Origin: Dillenia suffruticosa
Taxonomy: Eukaryota; Streptophyta; Magnoliopsida; Dilleniales; Dilleniaceae
Length of the DNA stretch: 64,000 nucleotides
NCBI GenBank assembly: GCA_033439265.1
Contig: JAVTVX010000015.1
Span: 25,349,947 to 25,413,946 of the forward strand
Reading direction: 5' to 3'
In this document: positions 1 to 11,600 of the stretch, piece after piece
Layout: each line of letters begins with the position of its first letter
Numbering within the stretch: position 1 is the stretch's first letter
Translations under genes and position numbers: made by a program
Notes under the pieces: model-generated
What the model was told of the DNA's origin: nothing
Databases searched by the model: none
Seen by the model: only the letters and a program-made list of their open reading frames with translations

Positions 1-1767
1 TTATCGGCAAAATATGTATATACAATTTATTTTACAAAATTTTGCAAGAATTTTGTGGGCTTTGCAAAACTTTGCACCAAAAAAAAAAAAATATGGTTTC
101 ATGAAATTCTTAATATTTCAAAACTAAACAGATGCTAAAAAATAAACCAAATATAGAATCTCTCTAAAATTAAGCATAATATTTTTTAGAAAATGTTTAT
201 CTAGTGTCATTTTTTCTCTAAATCTAAAATTATTGATTTTTCTCTATTTGAAGAATAATTAAATTTAAATTTGTCTCTTTTTGGAGTTAAACACTTTATA
301 TTTCTTTCTCTATAAAAATAATTTAAGTTTGTTTCTGTCTTTCTACATTTAAAACAATTTATATTTTTATCTCAAAAATCAATTTAATTTAAATTCTTTC
401 TCTCAAACTATGACTTTAATTTTGTCTCTAAAAATTCGATTTGATTTATATTTTCTTAATAAATACTTGGTTTTTAAATTTCAACATATTGGTTCACTCT
501 CTAAAATTCAAACTATTTTAACTAAACATATCTCCTTTAAGTTTTCCCTCTAAAAAATATATATAGTGCCTCTCTTTAAAATTGAAAATATTATTTTTTG
601 TTGAAAAAAGATCATATATAATCAATTTTAATTTTTCTTTTTAATTTTCTCCTCTTCATTCTAAATTTTGGAAAAGCAATTTTTTCTCTTCACCATTTCA
701 TCAAATTTAACATCATGATTATACCCCTCATAATCTTTTTGAGTTATTTACCTAATTATTATAAATTTAAAATAAAATTATTTAAATAACGTTTTTTTAT
801 TACTAAAATATTGATTTCCCATTTTCAAAGTGTGAAATCAGAATTTTTAATGTTAATAATTAAAAAAAAAAAACAGTTTCGCACTTACAGAGTGCAAAAC
901 TATTGGGCTAAATACTCACTTCGAGAACGCTAAGTCATTTCTTTCCTCCCTCGTCTCTTCTTATTCAATTAGAGAGGATAGGTGAATAGTTGAATATAGT
1001 CTTTTTAAAGTTTTTTGAAAATTTAAAATAAGATGACAGTAAGTAAAACTAAATGAAAGAAAACACTAAGAATTTTTATAGTGGTTCCACCAAACTTGGT
1101 ATACGTCCACTCCCAAACTCCCTCTAAATTTTTCACTAAATGTTTAGATTACAAATTTGATTACATGTTCAAGTTCAACTTTATACAATGTTTCGTCTAA
1201 ATATCATAATTCAATCTCACTCAGACTGAATTTGACTTTACTAAACTTAAGGCAGTGACACTCACTCTCTAATCTTTGACACTCGTATTAGTCTATAAAA
1301 TAAATGTCAAGAATTGAGATTTGTTTTTCTCAGATTTGATTGTGTTGGAAAATAATAGAGACAATTAAGACAGCTGGAAATTTCAAGTGTACAGTGAAGA
1401 ATTTTCAGAGTATTCAATATCGTATTCAATTCTCGTCTCGTTTCATGTTGTTATGTCTCGAACCCCTCTCTATTTTCTGCTACTTAGTATTTATTAAAGT
1501 ATTGAACAGATCCGTTAAGGGTTGGTAGTGGTTTTTGCATCTGAACATTAGGTATTTAATTTCCGCCATTAAGATTTCTGTGACTGTTCCTTCGTTCGCG
1601 CTGAATGTCCATTCCTTTTTCTGGTGTCTCTTTTAAATAAGCCAATCAGAACTTGTTTGCGCTATATTTAAACGTTAGTTTTGATAGAAAAAGAAATATT
1701 TCAAAAATTGTAAAAATAAGGAATTTGTTAGGTTCAAAATTGTTTCCAAAATCTGATTTGTAACACA
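1..1767. other. AT-rich intergenic DNA, no gene seen
   Basis: I see no supportable gene here. From about 160 to 720 the DNA is very AT-rich and carries many irregularly spaced copies of a TCTCTAAAA/TTTCTCTAAAT-like word between AATTTAAATTT tracts. The longest open frame (1340-1528) has no recognisable domain and looks like chance. A resembling tract in opposite orientation lies near 28.6-28.9 kb. Confidence 0.6.
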
Positions 1768-2446
1768 TGTAGGTCAACAATCTTAATATGGACATCGACT
1801 TGAATTTGAAATATTTTTAGTGTCATTTTGTCAAAACAGGTCCACAAGTTACTATTCTAGGTTGACAGGTCACTGTACAAAATTCAATAGGATGTGTTGT
1901 TGACTAGGTCGACAAGTATACTAATAGGTTGAAGTGTGTGTTTCTGATACAAGGGTCATTAGGTTTATGTGTTGAAATAACAGGTTGATATATTACTATT
2001 TGGAATTTAAATTTGTTAGGATAGCATATTGGTCCACATAGTACTGTTTAGGTTGATATATTGTAAATCAGGTTGATGTGTTTTTAGAAAATAGGTTGAT
2101 GTATATGAAAAACAAGTTGATGTGTCACTATTCATTGGTGAAATTGATTGATGTGCTAGAATGAATTGGTCAATGTGTCATTGGTCCTATAGTTTCATGT
2201 CGACAAGATTTGTACTCAGATTGATGTGTTGGAATGCTTGATTTATAAAACATTTATTGTTCAGGTCGATGTGTACTTGTATGGGTCGAAATGTTCAGAC
2301 ACTTGTTTCTATAGAAATTATTTATCTCAGGTCAACAACAATAATAAACTGGTCGATGTGTGTATGTGAATGTCATGAATTTGTCGACACAGTACTTGCA
2401 ATTGCTGGACTTGCTACGTCGATGTGTACCCTAGTCAGGTTGATAC
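1768..2446 (+). repeat. Degenerate GGTYGATGTGT interspersed short-repeat field
   Basis: About twenty copies of a degenerate word, best written (A/C)GGT(C/T)GATGTGT or GGTCGACA(A/G)GT, recur every 15-45 bases on the + strand. Examples start near 1771, 1859, 1906, 1926, 1982, 2050, 2069, 2092, 2113, 2146, 2169, 2217, 2262, 2350, 2416 and 2435. Spacers between copies are AT-rich and not conserved. The field stops exactly where the antisense chromovirus fragment begins, so that truncation point lies inside or at the edge of the array. I do not recognise the family; it could be a decayed minisatellite or the internal repeat of an unknown transposon. Confidence 0.7.
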
Positions 2447-4079
2447 ATTTTAACCTCTTTGCCTCTGACCAACTTCATAGAGGGATAGTCCACTCTTCCT
2501 TCCGATACCATTTCATCTCCATTATTGTATAGTTTGACTTGTAGCTTCTTAAAATTTAAGGTGATTGGACTATAGTTAAACATCCAGTCCACCCCTAAGA
2601 TCATATCCCATCTACCCAGTGTGATCACTCTCAAGTCAAATGAAAATTTGTATTTTTGAATTAACCATTTTACATTACTAACTTTGATAGTACTAGTGAT
2701 CATACTCCCATCAACAATCTCTATCTTAAGAGTAGTGGTTGATTCAAACTTAAGTCTCAGTTGTTCAACAAGTCTTTTGTGCAAGAAACTGTTGGAGCTC
2801 CCAGTATCTACCAAGATAAGTATTTCAAGTTCACCTAAGTATCATTGAATGACTATAGTTTGCCTTTGGAAAGAGTTAGATAGTGCACATAGTGATACCT
2901 GCATATTATCCTCCTGCTCTTGTTGTGATTGCACTTCTTCTGCATTTCCTCCATCATCAGTCTCCTCTGGTTTTTCTGTTGCTAGGATGAAATTGAGATG
3001 CTTGAATATGCATTTATGCCCATGGTTAAACCTTTCTCCACATTTAAAGCGGAGATTGTTATGTCTCCTGAATTGCAACTCTTGAATTGATATTTTTGAC
3101 CAATTGTTTGCAGGTTTGGTTCTTTCTACTTCACTGCTGATTGGATTAGTAACTTGTGAAAAAGAATGAATGTTTCTTGCATTCTTGCTTTCCTTACCGG
3201 CTTCTATAGAATCCAACTGCTTTTGCAATGCAACTTTCCATTTTTTTGCTAACTCCAGTGATTGCTCTCGCAGGACTACAATTTCAAAGGCTTGAGGAAG
3301 GGTAGTGGGTTTCATGAGTCTCAACATGGATTTGGTGTCTTCCTTCAATTCGCTGACAAAGCTTGAAATGAAGTAAGACTCAGTTAGTTTAGGATTCTTC
3401 AGTAACATGATTGTCCACAATTCTTCAAACATTTCTTGATATTCAGACATTGATCCATATTGTTGTAACTTGTTAAATTCTTCAATTTCATCTTGCAAGC
3501 CTTTATTTTCAAATCTCTGATTCAGCAGCCGAGCAAATTCACTCCTGCAAATGTCTCGTTTGGTTAATTTTAACCCTTGGAACCATATCTTAGCCTTGCC
3601 TTCTGAGTAAATTTCGATGGTGTCTACCCAAGTACATTCAGGGATCTGGTACACACTAAAAAACTCACTGCACTTCCTAAGCCATATTCTGGGATTTTCA
3701 CCATGAAATAAGGGTAGTTCGACTCTTGGAGGGTTTGGAAAATTCCCTCGAATTGATAATCTCTTTTTAGTAATTGAGACCCACTATCTTGTCTAGATCT
3801 TATGTCTGCAGGTATGGGAAGCAAAGGAGATTTATTCATATCTGAATCTTCTCCTTTCTCTTTGTTCAGGAGTTTGCAGATAGAGTAAAATCTTGCATCA
3901 CACCGTGGCCATATAAGCTTCTAACTTCTGACTTTGTTCCTCCGTCATTTGGGTCATAACTTCAAATTTTGTGTTACATAAGAACGAAGGTCATTACTTT
4001 CCTTTGTCAGTTCTCGAAACTTAGATTCGTATTTCTTGTGCTGTTCTTCTTGGGTTTTTTGCCTTGTCCCGTCTGTCAT
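2447..4079 (-). pseudogene. Chromovirus gag-protease, broken
   Basis: This is the capsid/nucleocapsid and aspartic protease part of a Ty3/gypsy polyprotein. The frame starts with MTDGTRQKTQEE at 4079, matching the start of the related element at 40431, but breaks after about 40 codons. A middle piece (3839-3624) and the main Gag piece (3654-2842) follow in other frames. The main piece carries the retrotransposon-gag core (WFQGLK, ISSFVSELKE, LEQSLELA-like region) and a CCHC zinc knuckle of form C-x2-C-x4-H-x4-C (CGERFNHGHKC). The protease piece (2814-2447) keeps the catalytic motif VDTGSSNSFLH and a downstream LGVDWMF. Between Gag and protease an in-frame stop interrupts. The product could not be made as one protein. 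Confidence 0.85.
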
Positions 4080-4125
4080 AGTTGTTGCTTCTGGGAATCT
4101 TGCGAACCTTCTCTAATACCAAATT

Positions 4126-4581
4126 TGTAATGAACTTCGTAAAGAGTTGACTTGAGAGAGATTGGTGAGTTGACTGTGGAATGAATTCTGATGTAAGTGT
4201 CTTAAACTCACTCGAAATGACTTAAGGTTTCTGTTACAAAGACTGATTGTAGATGAGAGATAGAAAGAAGAGAAGTGGGGAAGAGGAACAACAGAAGAAG
4301 GAGAGAATAAGAAGAGAGAGAAGAAGAGGAAGAAGAAAAGGAAGAAGAAGAGGGAGAATTGAGCAGAATGAAGGTGAGAAGAAGAGCAGTTAGAAAGAAG
4401 AAAAGATTTCATGTCATTCCTTGAACTTATTTCTGATTTTAATAGTTTTTGTACAATGTTTAGTTCAATTAATTCTAACTGAATTCAGTTGATTGGTGAA
4501 CCAATCAAGGATTTTCCAATCTTTTAACTACCACTAGCCATTGATGTTCAATTGTCCATTTCTCCTTTGAAGGTTGTTACA
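4126..4581 (-). repeat. 5' LTR of the antisense chromovirus fragment
   Basis: On the minus strand the repeat begins TGTAACAACC and ends TTCATTACA, so it has the usual TG...CA ends inside a short inverted repeat (TGTAA/TTACA). Directly inside its end, at 4110-4121, lies TGGTATTAGAGA, a near match to the initiator tRNA-Met primer binding site. The inner boundary is firm. The outer boundary at 4581 rests only on the TG...CA ends, since no second LTR exists for comparison. Confidence 0.7.
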
Positions 4582-6150
4582 CTCATGGACAGGGAGGGCT
4601 AGGCACTTGAGCAAGGGCATGAGTGCATTAGGAGCTCATGGCTGAGTCTGCCTCTCGAGCGCACTGGGGCTCATGGTCGGCCACTCGAGTGCCCAAGCCG
4701 CTCACCGCTAACCGTGCGAGCACTTGAGGTCTGCCACTAGAGCGCACTTGGCACATGCAGCCAACTGCGCGAGCCCTCGCGGTCGGCCGCTCTAGCCGAC
4801 ACGCTAACAGAAGAAGACAGAAGAAGACGACAGTGGTGACTGATCTTATCTCCGTCCAGATCTGATACCGTGCGAAGGGAAGAAGAGGAGAGGAGAAAGG
4901 AGATTAATTTTCTCCCTCCAGATCTTTGTCCAGATTTGATGCCGTCCAGATCTGATCTTATCTCCATCCAGCACTTTCTGATAATTCTTTGAATGCAAAA
5001 TTCTTTGAATTTAACAGGGCCCATCTAAACACGTGAAAATTCTTTGAATCTTGAGAAGAATACAAGAGACGAACTTGGGAGAATGCAAAATAGTGATAAT
5101 AAGATCTTGATGGGGTGGTGGGTTTTTGACAGAGCTTATTAATATATCAACTATCATTCACAAATTGATACTTTAATAAAAGTTCCAATTAAAACAAAGG
5201 GTTGGGGTTAAGATTGATGGAAGATGGTGATCAAATTTGAAGTGGGTCCCTCTCTCCTCTTTCTCTCTCTAGAAAGAGAAAGTTGGGTGACAAGATCTCG
5301 GCCTGAGACCCATTAAAAGCAACTTCTTGTTGGCGACAGGGGAGGGGGAGAGAGAGGGGGGGCGAGGAGAGAGGGCTTTGCGCATATTACGACGTCGGTG
5401 GTTTTCTTCGCAGCGGCCAGAGTGTGCAGAGGAGAGAGGAAGAGAGAGAAGAGAGAGAATGTGAGTTTTTTTTTTTTAATTGAGTATAATTTTGGAAAAA
5501 TAATTAATTTTGTGAGTAAGTGGATATTTTCCTTTTTATCAAACCAAGGAAATAAAGTATAATTTATCCAAAATAAAATATATACGGTTAAGAGAAAATC
5601 TTTTGCTTTGTGAAAGAATCTTGTTTTTCTTACTCTCTTTAACGCAAAAGTATGGTTAAGAGGGTGTCCCGGATGATATATTAATTTAATTTGGTGTCTT
5701 TTTTAGGCACCCCGTTGAATTTTTTTTTAATTAATCAATATTTAAAATCATATTTTAAATAATTCGATCCGAATATTATCAGATTTAATTTAAGAAAAAT
5801 ATTTTTTAATATAATTTTTTTTCATTTCTAATTTTTAAATTTAAAATTTAATTAAAAAATATAACACTATACTCCATTGTGGCATGCTACTGTAGCAATG
5901 AAACCTTTTTAATCTGAAATATTAAGATTGTAGTTTCTGGAAAGCGGATTGGTCGGAGCACATTTAACGTGCGCTTCTAGAAAGCTGAGTTGTTTGGTTT
6001 ATCCCGCTCATTGTGCATGTTAGTAAAATTTCAACAGTATCAAAGTCTTTGTTATGTGCTATCATACTCGTGGGGTTGCATATTGCCAAAAAAAAAAAAG
6101 AAAAAAGACAAAGGCAGATAATTCAGACGAAACCTCTCTTCGTGTGGTTA
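4582..6150. other. Intergenic DNA with GC-rich and purine-rich patches
   Basis: No gene is supported. 4582-4800 is GC-rich with recurring GAGCGCACT/CACTCGAG-like words. At 4838-4975 the phrases CTGATCTTATCTCC and GTCCAGATCTGAT each occur twice, about 90-115 bases apart. 5330-5460 is strongly purine-rich (GGGAGGGGGAGAGAGAGG and similar). 5460-6000 is AT-rich. Open frames such as 4113-4412 (-) and 4737-5024 (-) are low-complexity Ser-rich shadows of these tracts. Confidence 0.5.
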
Positions 6151-6159
6151 AAGATATTC

Positions 6160-8648
6160 AATGTGTTATGCGTCATGTCAGGGTTGCATCAAAGTAACCC
6201 AGGATCAGATTAAAATTTTAAGAAGTTGGATGGGGCTCCTAGCATTCATGCAAGGGATAAACCCTTTGAAAACAGAAGTAGGCCTCCATATTGAAGTGGT
6301 AAATAAGAATATTGTTTTGCCTTTCTCAATTAATGATCGTATTGCAAAGATTCAGTCGCTTTTAGTAGTTGAAACTTATTCACGGAAATAGAAGATTGAC
6401 ATTGTTTAAAACACACAACTAAGATCTTGGGGATAACACAAAACATGCAAAAGTAAGAAGGCTTGTTGAGCAAGACTTTGTCTCTGAGAACTATTATGAC
6501 AACATTCTATAATGCATCTAAAGTTGCTAAAACAAAATATAGCTGATCATATACTTCCATCATCTGTAAGACAGTTCACATGGGATTGTTTGAAAGAAAT
6601 TGATAATTGGTTAAAAGGTGGAAAAATTTCAAGACCGGAAGATAAAAGTGTAGTTGCTACTGAACCTGAATCGGAGAATGCTAGTGTCTTGCTTGATGAA
6701 AGCAGCATGCAAGAAGTGAGTTCTCTTGAATTAGACATTCTACGTGTTCTCAGTTTGTCAGATTGGCCAGATATTGATCATGATTTTAGTTCTTAATATG
6801 TATCTCTCCATATTCCTTTTCATAGATTGCTTTCTTTGTTCCTGCAAAATACATTGGAAAGATGCCATAGTGAACCTGCAATTATGCATAATAGGACCGC
6901 AACCTATGCTAATCCGATATCATCGATAAATCTTGACTTCTTTGGCCACTTTTAGGATCCTGCGATCCTAATGGATTTTCTGGATTTATTTTGGAGTATC
7001 CCTTAGGCTGAAGGTCTTTTTATTTCTTAGCGTAAGAATGGTAATGATGTCAAAATTCTTTACCAGAACCATTTAACTTTTTGGTGAGTAGTATTGCTAG
7101 AAGCAGTTTGCGATGATAATCAGTTGTCTTTGCAAAGCTTTGGGAACACCCACAAAGTTTTGGGGACACCATCTTTGCATTACCTTGTTTTCGTGCCGGG
7201 CGGGTAATGTTTCGAGAGTAATCTATTTCTTATGCAGTGCTGCGCTAGACTAGCTCCCCCAGATTTTCATGTTAGCAGACTCTTAGAGTGTTTTGGATTA
7301 TCTGGCTACGTCTCACTACGTCATGAACAATTTGACGAGTTTGTATTTTATTTTTACAATCATGTTATTGCCACTTTCAGTAGTGCATCAGGCATTCTCA
7401 AGGCATGACAATCTTTGATCTCCCAAGAATCATAACATCACTGGAGTGAAGCAAGGGCCATATCAGTGAAATAGTTATCAAATAATAATAGTTAACTAAA
7501 ATACTTGTGATTCGTTACAAAAGTTATTGTGATTGCAGTACAACATTTTTTTTTTTAATTAATATATTTTGTCTTTGCCTCCATGTTACTGTTAATATTT
7601 CTATAGGATACAGAAATCTAATTGTTCATTTATCTATTTTGCACTGCTATTGAGATTTGGATGACATTATTATTGTAAGTTTGAGTTAATTTTAATCCGA
7701 GAAATGCTCTCCTTTATTATATAGATTGTTAAGGAATGGTGTTTTTGTGGACTTACTGTTGCTTAAGCTTTACAAAAGGGAATTAATTTATAAATTAGCT
7801 ATTGGCGATCACAAACTTAGCAAATTGTTGATCTCTATCCCTTGTGATCTTTCGGGAAATGATCAGATTCAAAAAATTTTGAATAAACTTACTGTATAAA
7901 TACCTTACACCCTCATGGATGAGGTTTGGCTTTTAGCCTTTATGAGTCCAAAGGTCTTATGGAGTTGCATATAGTTTAGTATATTAAACTTTCTATTTTA
8001 TCGTATCATATGGCAAGTTTTCAACTGATGTATTTGTACCGGAAAGAATTAGATTTTTACCACTCTAGAAGGAACTTAGTGTATCAGCAGGTTGCAGAGG
8101 AAAGATGCTTAAGGTTATGCAGCGTTTCCGATTTAACCACTTAGGTACTTGAATGGTTGAAGACATAATTTCCTCGCAGGGGCCAAAATAGCTACATGTA
8201 GATTCAATCTTCGAATTTTGCTAGTAGTGCTATATTATGCTTATATTAGCGGGAAAATGCCTACAACTGCTCCTAGTAAGATTCTTATTACGACGCTGCA
8301 CTTGCTATCTCTAGCATTAGATATCTGTTGCTTGCAGAAAGAATCAGTTGATCAGTCTTGGCATTCTGAGAATCGTATTCCTCTATTAGATTTTTTCCGT
8401 GGGGATTATGACATGGGACTAAATGATAACTTTGATGATTTGAGCTTGTTATTCCTGCTTATTTCTGAGGAATCGTAGGAGCTTGACAACCGGTGCCGGA
8501 CCAGGCTGCAAAAACTTGCACATGAAGTAGTTAATTATCCATCGCAATTAATAGCAAGCAGTGAAAAAGGTGGTCAAATTTTAGCTTTTATAACGAGAAT
8601 GGTAAGGCTAAGAGCTGACAAAGATAATTTGCTTTATGGGTAAGTTAT
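6160..8648 (+). pseudogene. PRT6-like N-degron E3 ligase pseudogene, first segment
   Basis: PRT6 is the plant UBR-family ubiquitin ligase that recognises destabilising N-terminal residues. Several stretches here resemble its middle and C-terminal region in the right order: WMGLLAFMQGINP near 6229, LPSSVRQFTWDCLKEIDNWL near 6555, RVLSLSDWPDI near 6742, then FFGHFLGSCDPNGFSGFILE near 6939 in another frame, an IVKE..CFCGLT-like piece near 7727, TTLHLLSLALDICCLQKES near 8290, and LQKLAHEVVNY at 8509. The frame is broken many times: stops at 6389, 6512, 6796 and 8479, frameshifts, and loss of the stretch expected just before 8479. It ends in a good splice donor (GTAAGT at 8640-8645), so this is a decayed genomic duplicate and not a processed copy. 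Identification is from motif memory. Confidence 0.7.
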
Positions 8649-8964
8649 CATATTGACGTTTTCCTCATATTTCTTTTATATTAATAAGTTCTAGATGGAG
8701 AGCGATCTTTTACCCAAATACTGTGGTGTTATAGAATGTGTGCTTCACATGAGAGGAAATATATTCTTTAATTCTTGATCTTTTTATTACTTCAACTCCA
8801 AATTGGTAGCTATTTGATCCTAATTCGAGAGTTGTGCTAACTCTGTTTTGAACTCATTTTGTCTACCATCAAGTGTATTGCATGTAATAGTATTTTTTGT
8901 TCTTGTTGACTCGCTTGTAGCCTTAGTATTTAATTTTGATTTAAAATTCGTATGCCTCGTTCTA
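8649..8964 (+). other. Remaining intron of the PRT6-like pseudogene
   Basis: This T-rich stretch follows the GTAAGT donor and precedes the CACTA-like insertion. It has no coding similarity that I can see and behaves as intron sequence of the decayed PRT6 copy. Confidence 0.5.
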
Positions 8965-10111
8965 CGCTACTAGAAAACAAGATATCAACTGTAGAAATAT
9001 CCGTCGTTGATAGTAAATATTCCGTCGTTAAAAATTATTAACAATTGATTTTTTCTATCATTAAATCAGTCGTTGAAAATCACCCCGCTAAAAATTACCG
9101 ACGAAATACCATCCGTCGATAAATATTAGTGACAGAATTTTTCCGTCGCTAATTCTTGGAGTCCTCAAGCGCGAGCACGCGCCTTGACGCGCTTCCACCA
9201 ATGCTCATCCTCCCTCATGCGCGCTGCACGCCCGTGCTCAAGCGTGTTGCACGCCCGTGCTCACGCGGGCTGCACACCCGTGCCTGCGCGCACCAGCTTG
9301 TCCGCTCCCGCCTTGCATTTCTTTTTATGAAAAATATCTCCACCCGGAATCAAACCTGCAGCTTCAAGATGGATTTGGATTATGAGTTATCCGACCACTA
9401 TACCACAATACGCTTTATAGTATCTTCTTTTTTTTTATTTATTATCTAAATCTTATTTTTTTAATATTAATCTCATTCTCACATTTTGTTTAAAAAAAAT
9501 TTTATCTTATTTTCATTTTTTTTTCTTTTCTCACTCTCATATCTTTTTTTTTCCTTTAACTTGGGATAATTTTTTTTTATTGAATATTCTCATAGAATTT
9601 TTCTGACCGTTTAAATTCAGCATTGATTAAATTTACACTAAATAAAGAAATAAAATATTTCTTTGATTAATTAAAATAGAATAGCAAATTATTATTATTT
9701 GATTTACCAATTAAATTGAATAATAAAATAATGAAATAAAAGAAAAAAGAAAAAGAATTATTAAATAAAAAATAAATAATAAAAATTAGAAAAAAGAAAA
9801 ATATCCGTTGCTAATTATCGCTGATAGCTGTACATATTTTATTTTTTTTTTCTTTTCACCCTTCGCCACTATACTGATAGATTAGCAATAGATATTTTCC
9901 ATCATTAAAAATTTCATCGCTAATCGGTCATTTACAATTTTTTTTTTTATTTTGGACCACTACAGTTACGGATTAACGATGAAAATATTTTCGTATCTAA
10001 TTTTTGTCGCTAATCTCTCGGTATTTTGTTCAATGTTAATCTGTTGCTATTTATAATAATTTTTTTATCGTTGGTGATTGTTTATTAATGATACCTTGTT
10101 TTCTTGTAGTG
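8965..10111. mobile_element. Non-autonomous CACTA-like DNA transposon
   Basis: The left end reads CGCTACTAGAAAACAAG at 8965 and the right end is the inverted form of CACTACAAGAAAACAAG ending at 10111. These are imperfect terminal inverted repeats of the CACTA (En/Spm) type, with one decayed base in the left CACTA. Both ends carry subterminal repeats of a CCGTCGTTAA / CCGTCGCTAAT word in both orientations, typical of the superfamily. The interior holds a GC-rich patch at 9160-9310 with repeated GCACGCCCGTGCTCA and then AT-rich DNA; there is no transposase. A 3-bp target duplication is not convincing (CTA against TAT). It lies inside an intron of the PRT6-like pseudogene. Confidence 0.75.
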
Positions 10112-10440
10112 TATTTAGAAAAAAATGAGAGATGAACAGACAAGGTCCAAAGTAAGTAATGACCTAGATGGTTCGGACTATGGCAAAAATATCTCCATCC
10201 ATTGGAGGGCATGGCTCAAAAGAGCTGACAAAAGGTGTCTGCTCTCTTTGTCGTGATCCTATCTCTAAGGGACCCTTGTCTTTCCTTATCATTCTCCAGG
10301 TAACTACTTAATTTTTGTTTCTTAACTCAAAGGTTCGATATCATTATTTTGTTTTCACAAGCATTCTGTGTTGTTAAAGTCATATTTCCGTTGACTTTCT
10401 GAGCAAGAAATCTAGGCTCATGAGTTTTATTGGCAAAGGT
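10112..10440 (+). pseudogene. PRT6-like pseudogene, second segment
   Basis: Beyond the CACTA-like element the PRT6 similarity resumes. MRDEQ near 10123 matches the helix after the intron. VCSLCRDPISKGPLSFLIIL (10219-10296) is the cysteine-bearing VCSLC motif of the PRT6 zinc-binding region. A donor GTAACT follows at 10300, and KKSRLMSFIGKGA near 10405 continues in the next exon. The preserved exon-intron order on both sides supports a single ancestral gene split by the transposon. Frames change between the pieces and stops occur, so it is not functional. Similarity fades after about 10440. Confidence 0.7.
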
Positions 10441-10879
10441 GCACACTTGTAGCAATGGGAAAATATCTTGATCAACCCCGATGTTTTCAGTCAAAACGTC
10501 AGCAATATGTTGCCCCTTTCCTGACGCTTGGGGAGAAAACGTAGCAAGAAATTACAATCTTATGAATCATGTTCAAGCCAATGTTTCTTGAAGAAAGCAT
10601 TGGTAGGTCACACGGAGAGAAGAGAAGGGAGCTTTATTCTTTTCTTTATTGATCTCATCTTGTTACTGTGGTTGAAAACCCCATCAAAAGGAATTTTTAG
10701 AGTTCTCTTGCTAGAAAGAGTTCATTTAGAGAGATTAGAGACTCAACTATTATACGACTACAATTTTGGTAAACAGACAACGGATTCATGCATAACAAGA
10801 CTAATGAGTTCTAGTTCTTCCTTTATAACTTTTGTTTTAATCTAATTTACATATAACAATAATAACAACAGGGAAAGAA
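10441..10879. other. Unassigned DNA between PRT6 relic and tRNA relic
   Basis: A 105-codon open frame lies at 10528-10845 on the + strand, but it has no domain I recognise and its composition is unremarkable. It could be the decayed continuation of the PRT6-like copy. I found no firm feature. Confidence 0.4.
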
Positions 10880-10953
10880 AGGTTCATGTAGGTCTCGAAC
10901 CTACGACCTTCGTGTTGTTAGCATGACGTTCTAACCAACGGAGCTAATAGGCT
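10880..10953 (-). tRNA. tRNA-Ile-derived pseudogene with AAC anticodon position
   Basis: On the minus strand the sequence follows plant tRNA-Ile(AAU): TTAGCTC, a GTTGGTTAGA D-loop, an anticodon region ATGCTAACAACA, and a perfect T-arm GTAGG-TTCGAGA-CCTAC containing the B box. The anticodon loop reads CTAACAA, so the triplet is AAC (Val) instead of AAT (Ile). The acceptor stem has three of seven pairs broken, and the D-stem and anticodon stem each have a mismatch. It is therefore best seen as a decayed tRNA gene or tRNA-derived repeat, unlikely to be charged. Confidence 0.75.
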
Positions 10954-11214
10954 GAATAAAATGAGTATTGCCACTCTCGGGACTCAATTATTGTTCTTAT
11001 ATCTGATATACAAATGACCTACTTTGTTTATGTTGATAAAAGTTTTTAAATGGAACATATTCTACACCATGCAATTGCAACTTCCCTTGAAAAGGGGCAC
11101 GACTAGCTGTAGGAGTACTGAGAAATTGCTCAATTTTCAAAGCTTGTGTGAGGTTTTATCCAACAAATCAAGATCGTCTAACTCTATGTATTTCTTAATC
11201 TCATTACTTAGGCT

Positions 11215-11600
11215 TGTAAGAATCGAGTTACTGTAACCCAAGGTGGTCCATCAACACCTGGACATGAATTCACTGAGTTGACAACACTTGCTTATGACCC
11301 TTCCTTTGGGCAAGGATTAGCTTTTCAAAAATGGGTGCCCAAATACTTTTCTTTGAGTTTGTACTTCATCTCGGTCCATTATGTGATGGGTGATTGTGCT
11401 AAACATTCTACCGCATTTTGGAGACTTTGCCAATGACGCTTAGTAGAATAATGAACTACATTTTGGCAAAGTAAATAAAATAATAATCCATTAGGATCCA
11501 TTTGACCATCAAACTTAGATGCATCTAGTTTTACCTTTTCGGTGACGTCTATCTCATAATACACATTCCAATAGCCCTCATCCCAATACTTATGTTGAAC
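11215..11600 (-). pseudogene. Ty3/gypsy gag relic
   Basis: On the minus strand two short pieces resemble the start and middle of a gypsy Gag: VKLDASKFDGQMDP (near 11537-11496) like the usual FDG-DP entry motif, and MKYKLKEKYLGTHF (near 11365-11325) like the M-x-KLKEKYLP segment. Stops and a frame change separate them and most of the domain is lost. The full-length copia-1 inserted 230 bases to the right. This is a weak, motif-level call. Confidence 0.5.

Larger units (their letters stand above)
2447..4581 (-). mobile_element. Truncated Ty3/gypsy chromovirus (5' LTR, gag, protease only)
   Basis: Read on the minus strand, this is the 5' part of an LTR retrotransposon: an LTR, a tRNA-Met primer site, gag and the protease. 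It breaks off at about 2447, just after a protease-end motif of type VRGK. Reverse transcriptase, integrase and the 3' LTR are missing. The Gag and protease are clearly of the same family as the full-length chromovirus at 40121-45370 (shared WFQGLK, EEFNKLQQ and GVDWMFNY motifs), although the LTRs are different sequences. No second LTR or target duplication was found. Confidence 0.85.

Noticed and set aside
2257-2532. 91-codon + strand frame
   Set aside because: Runs over the GGTYGATGTGT repeat field and the reverse strand of the chromovirus protease; not a gene.
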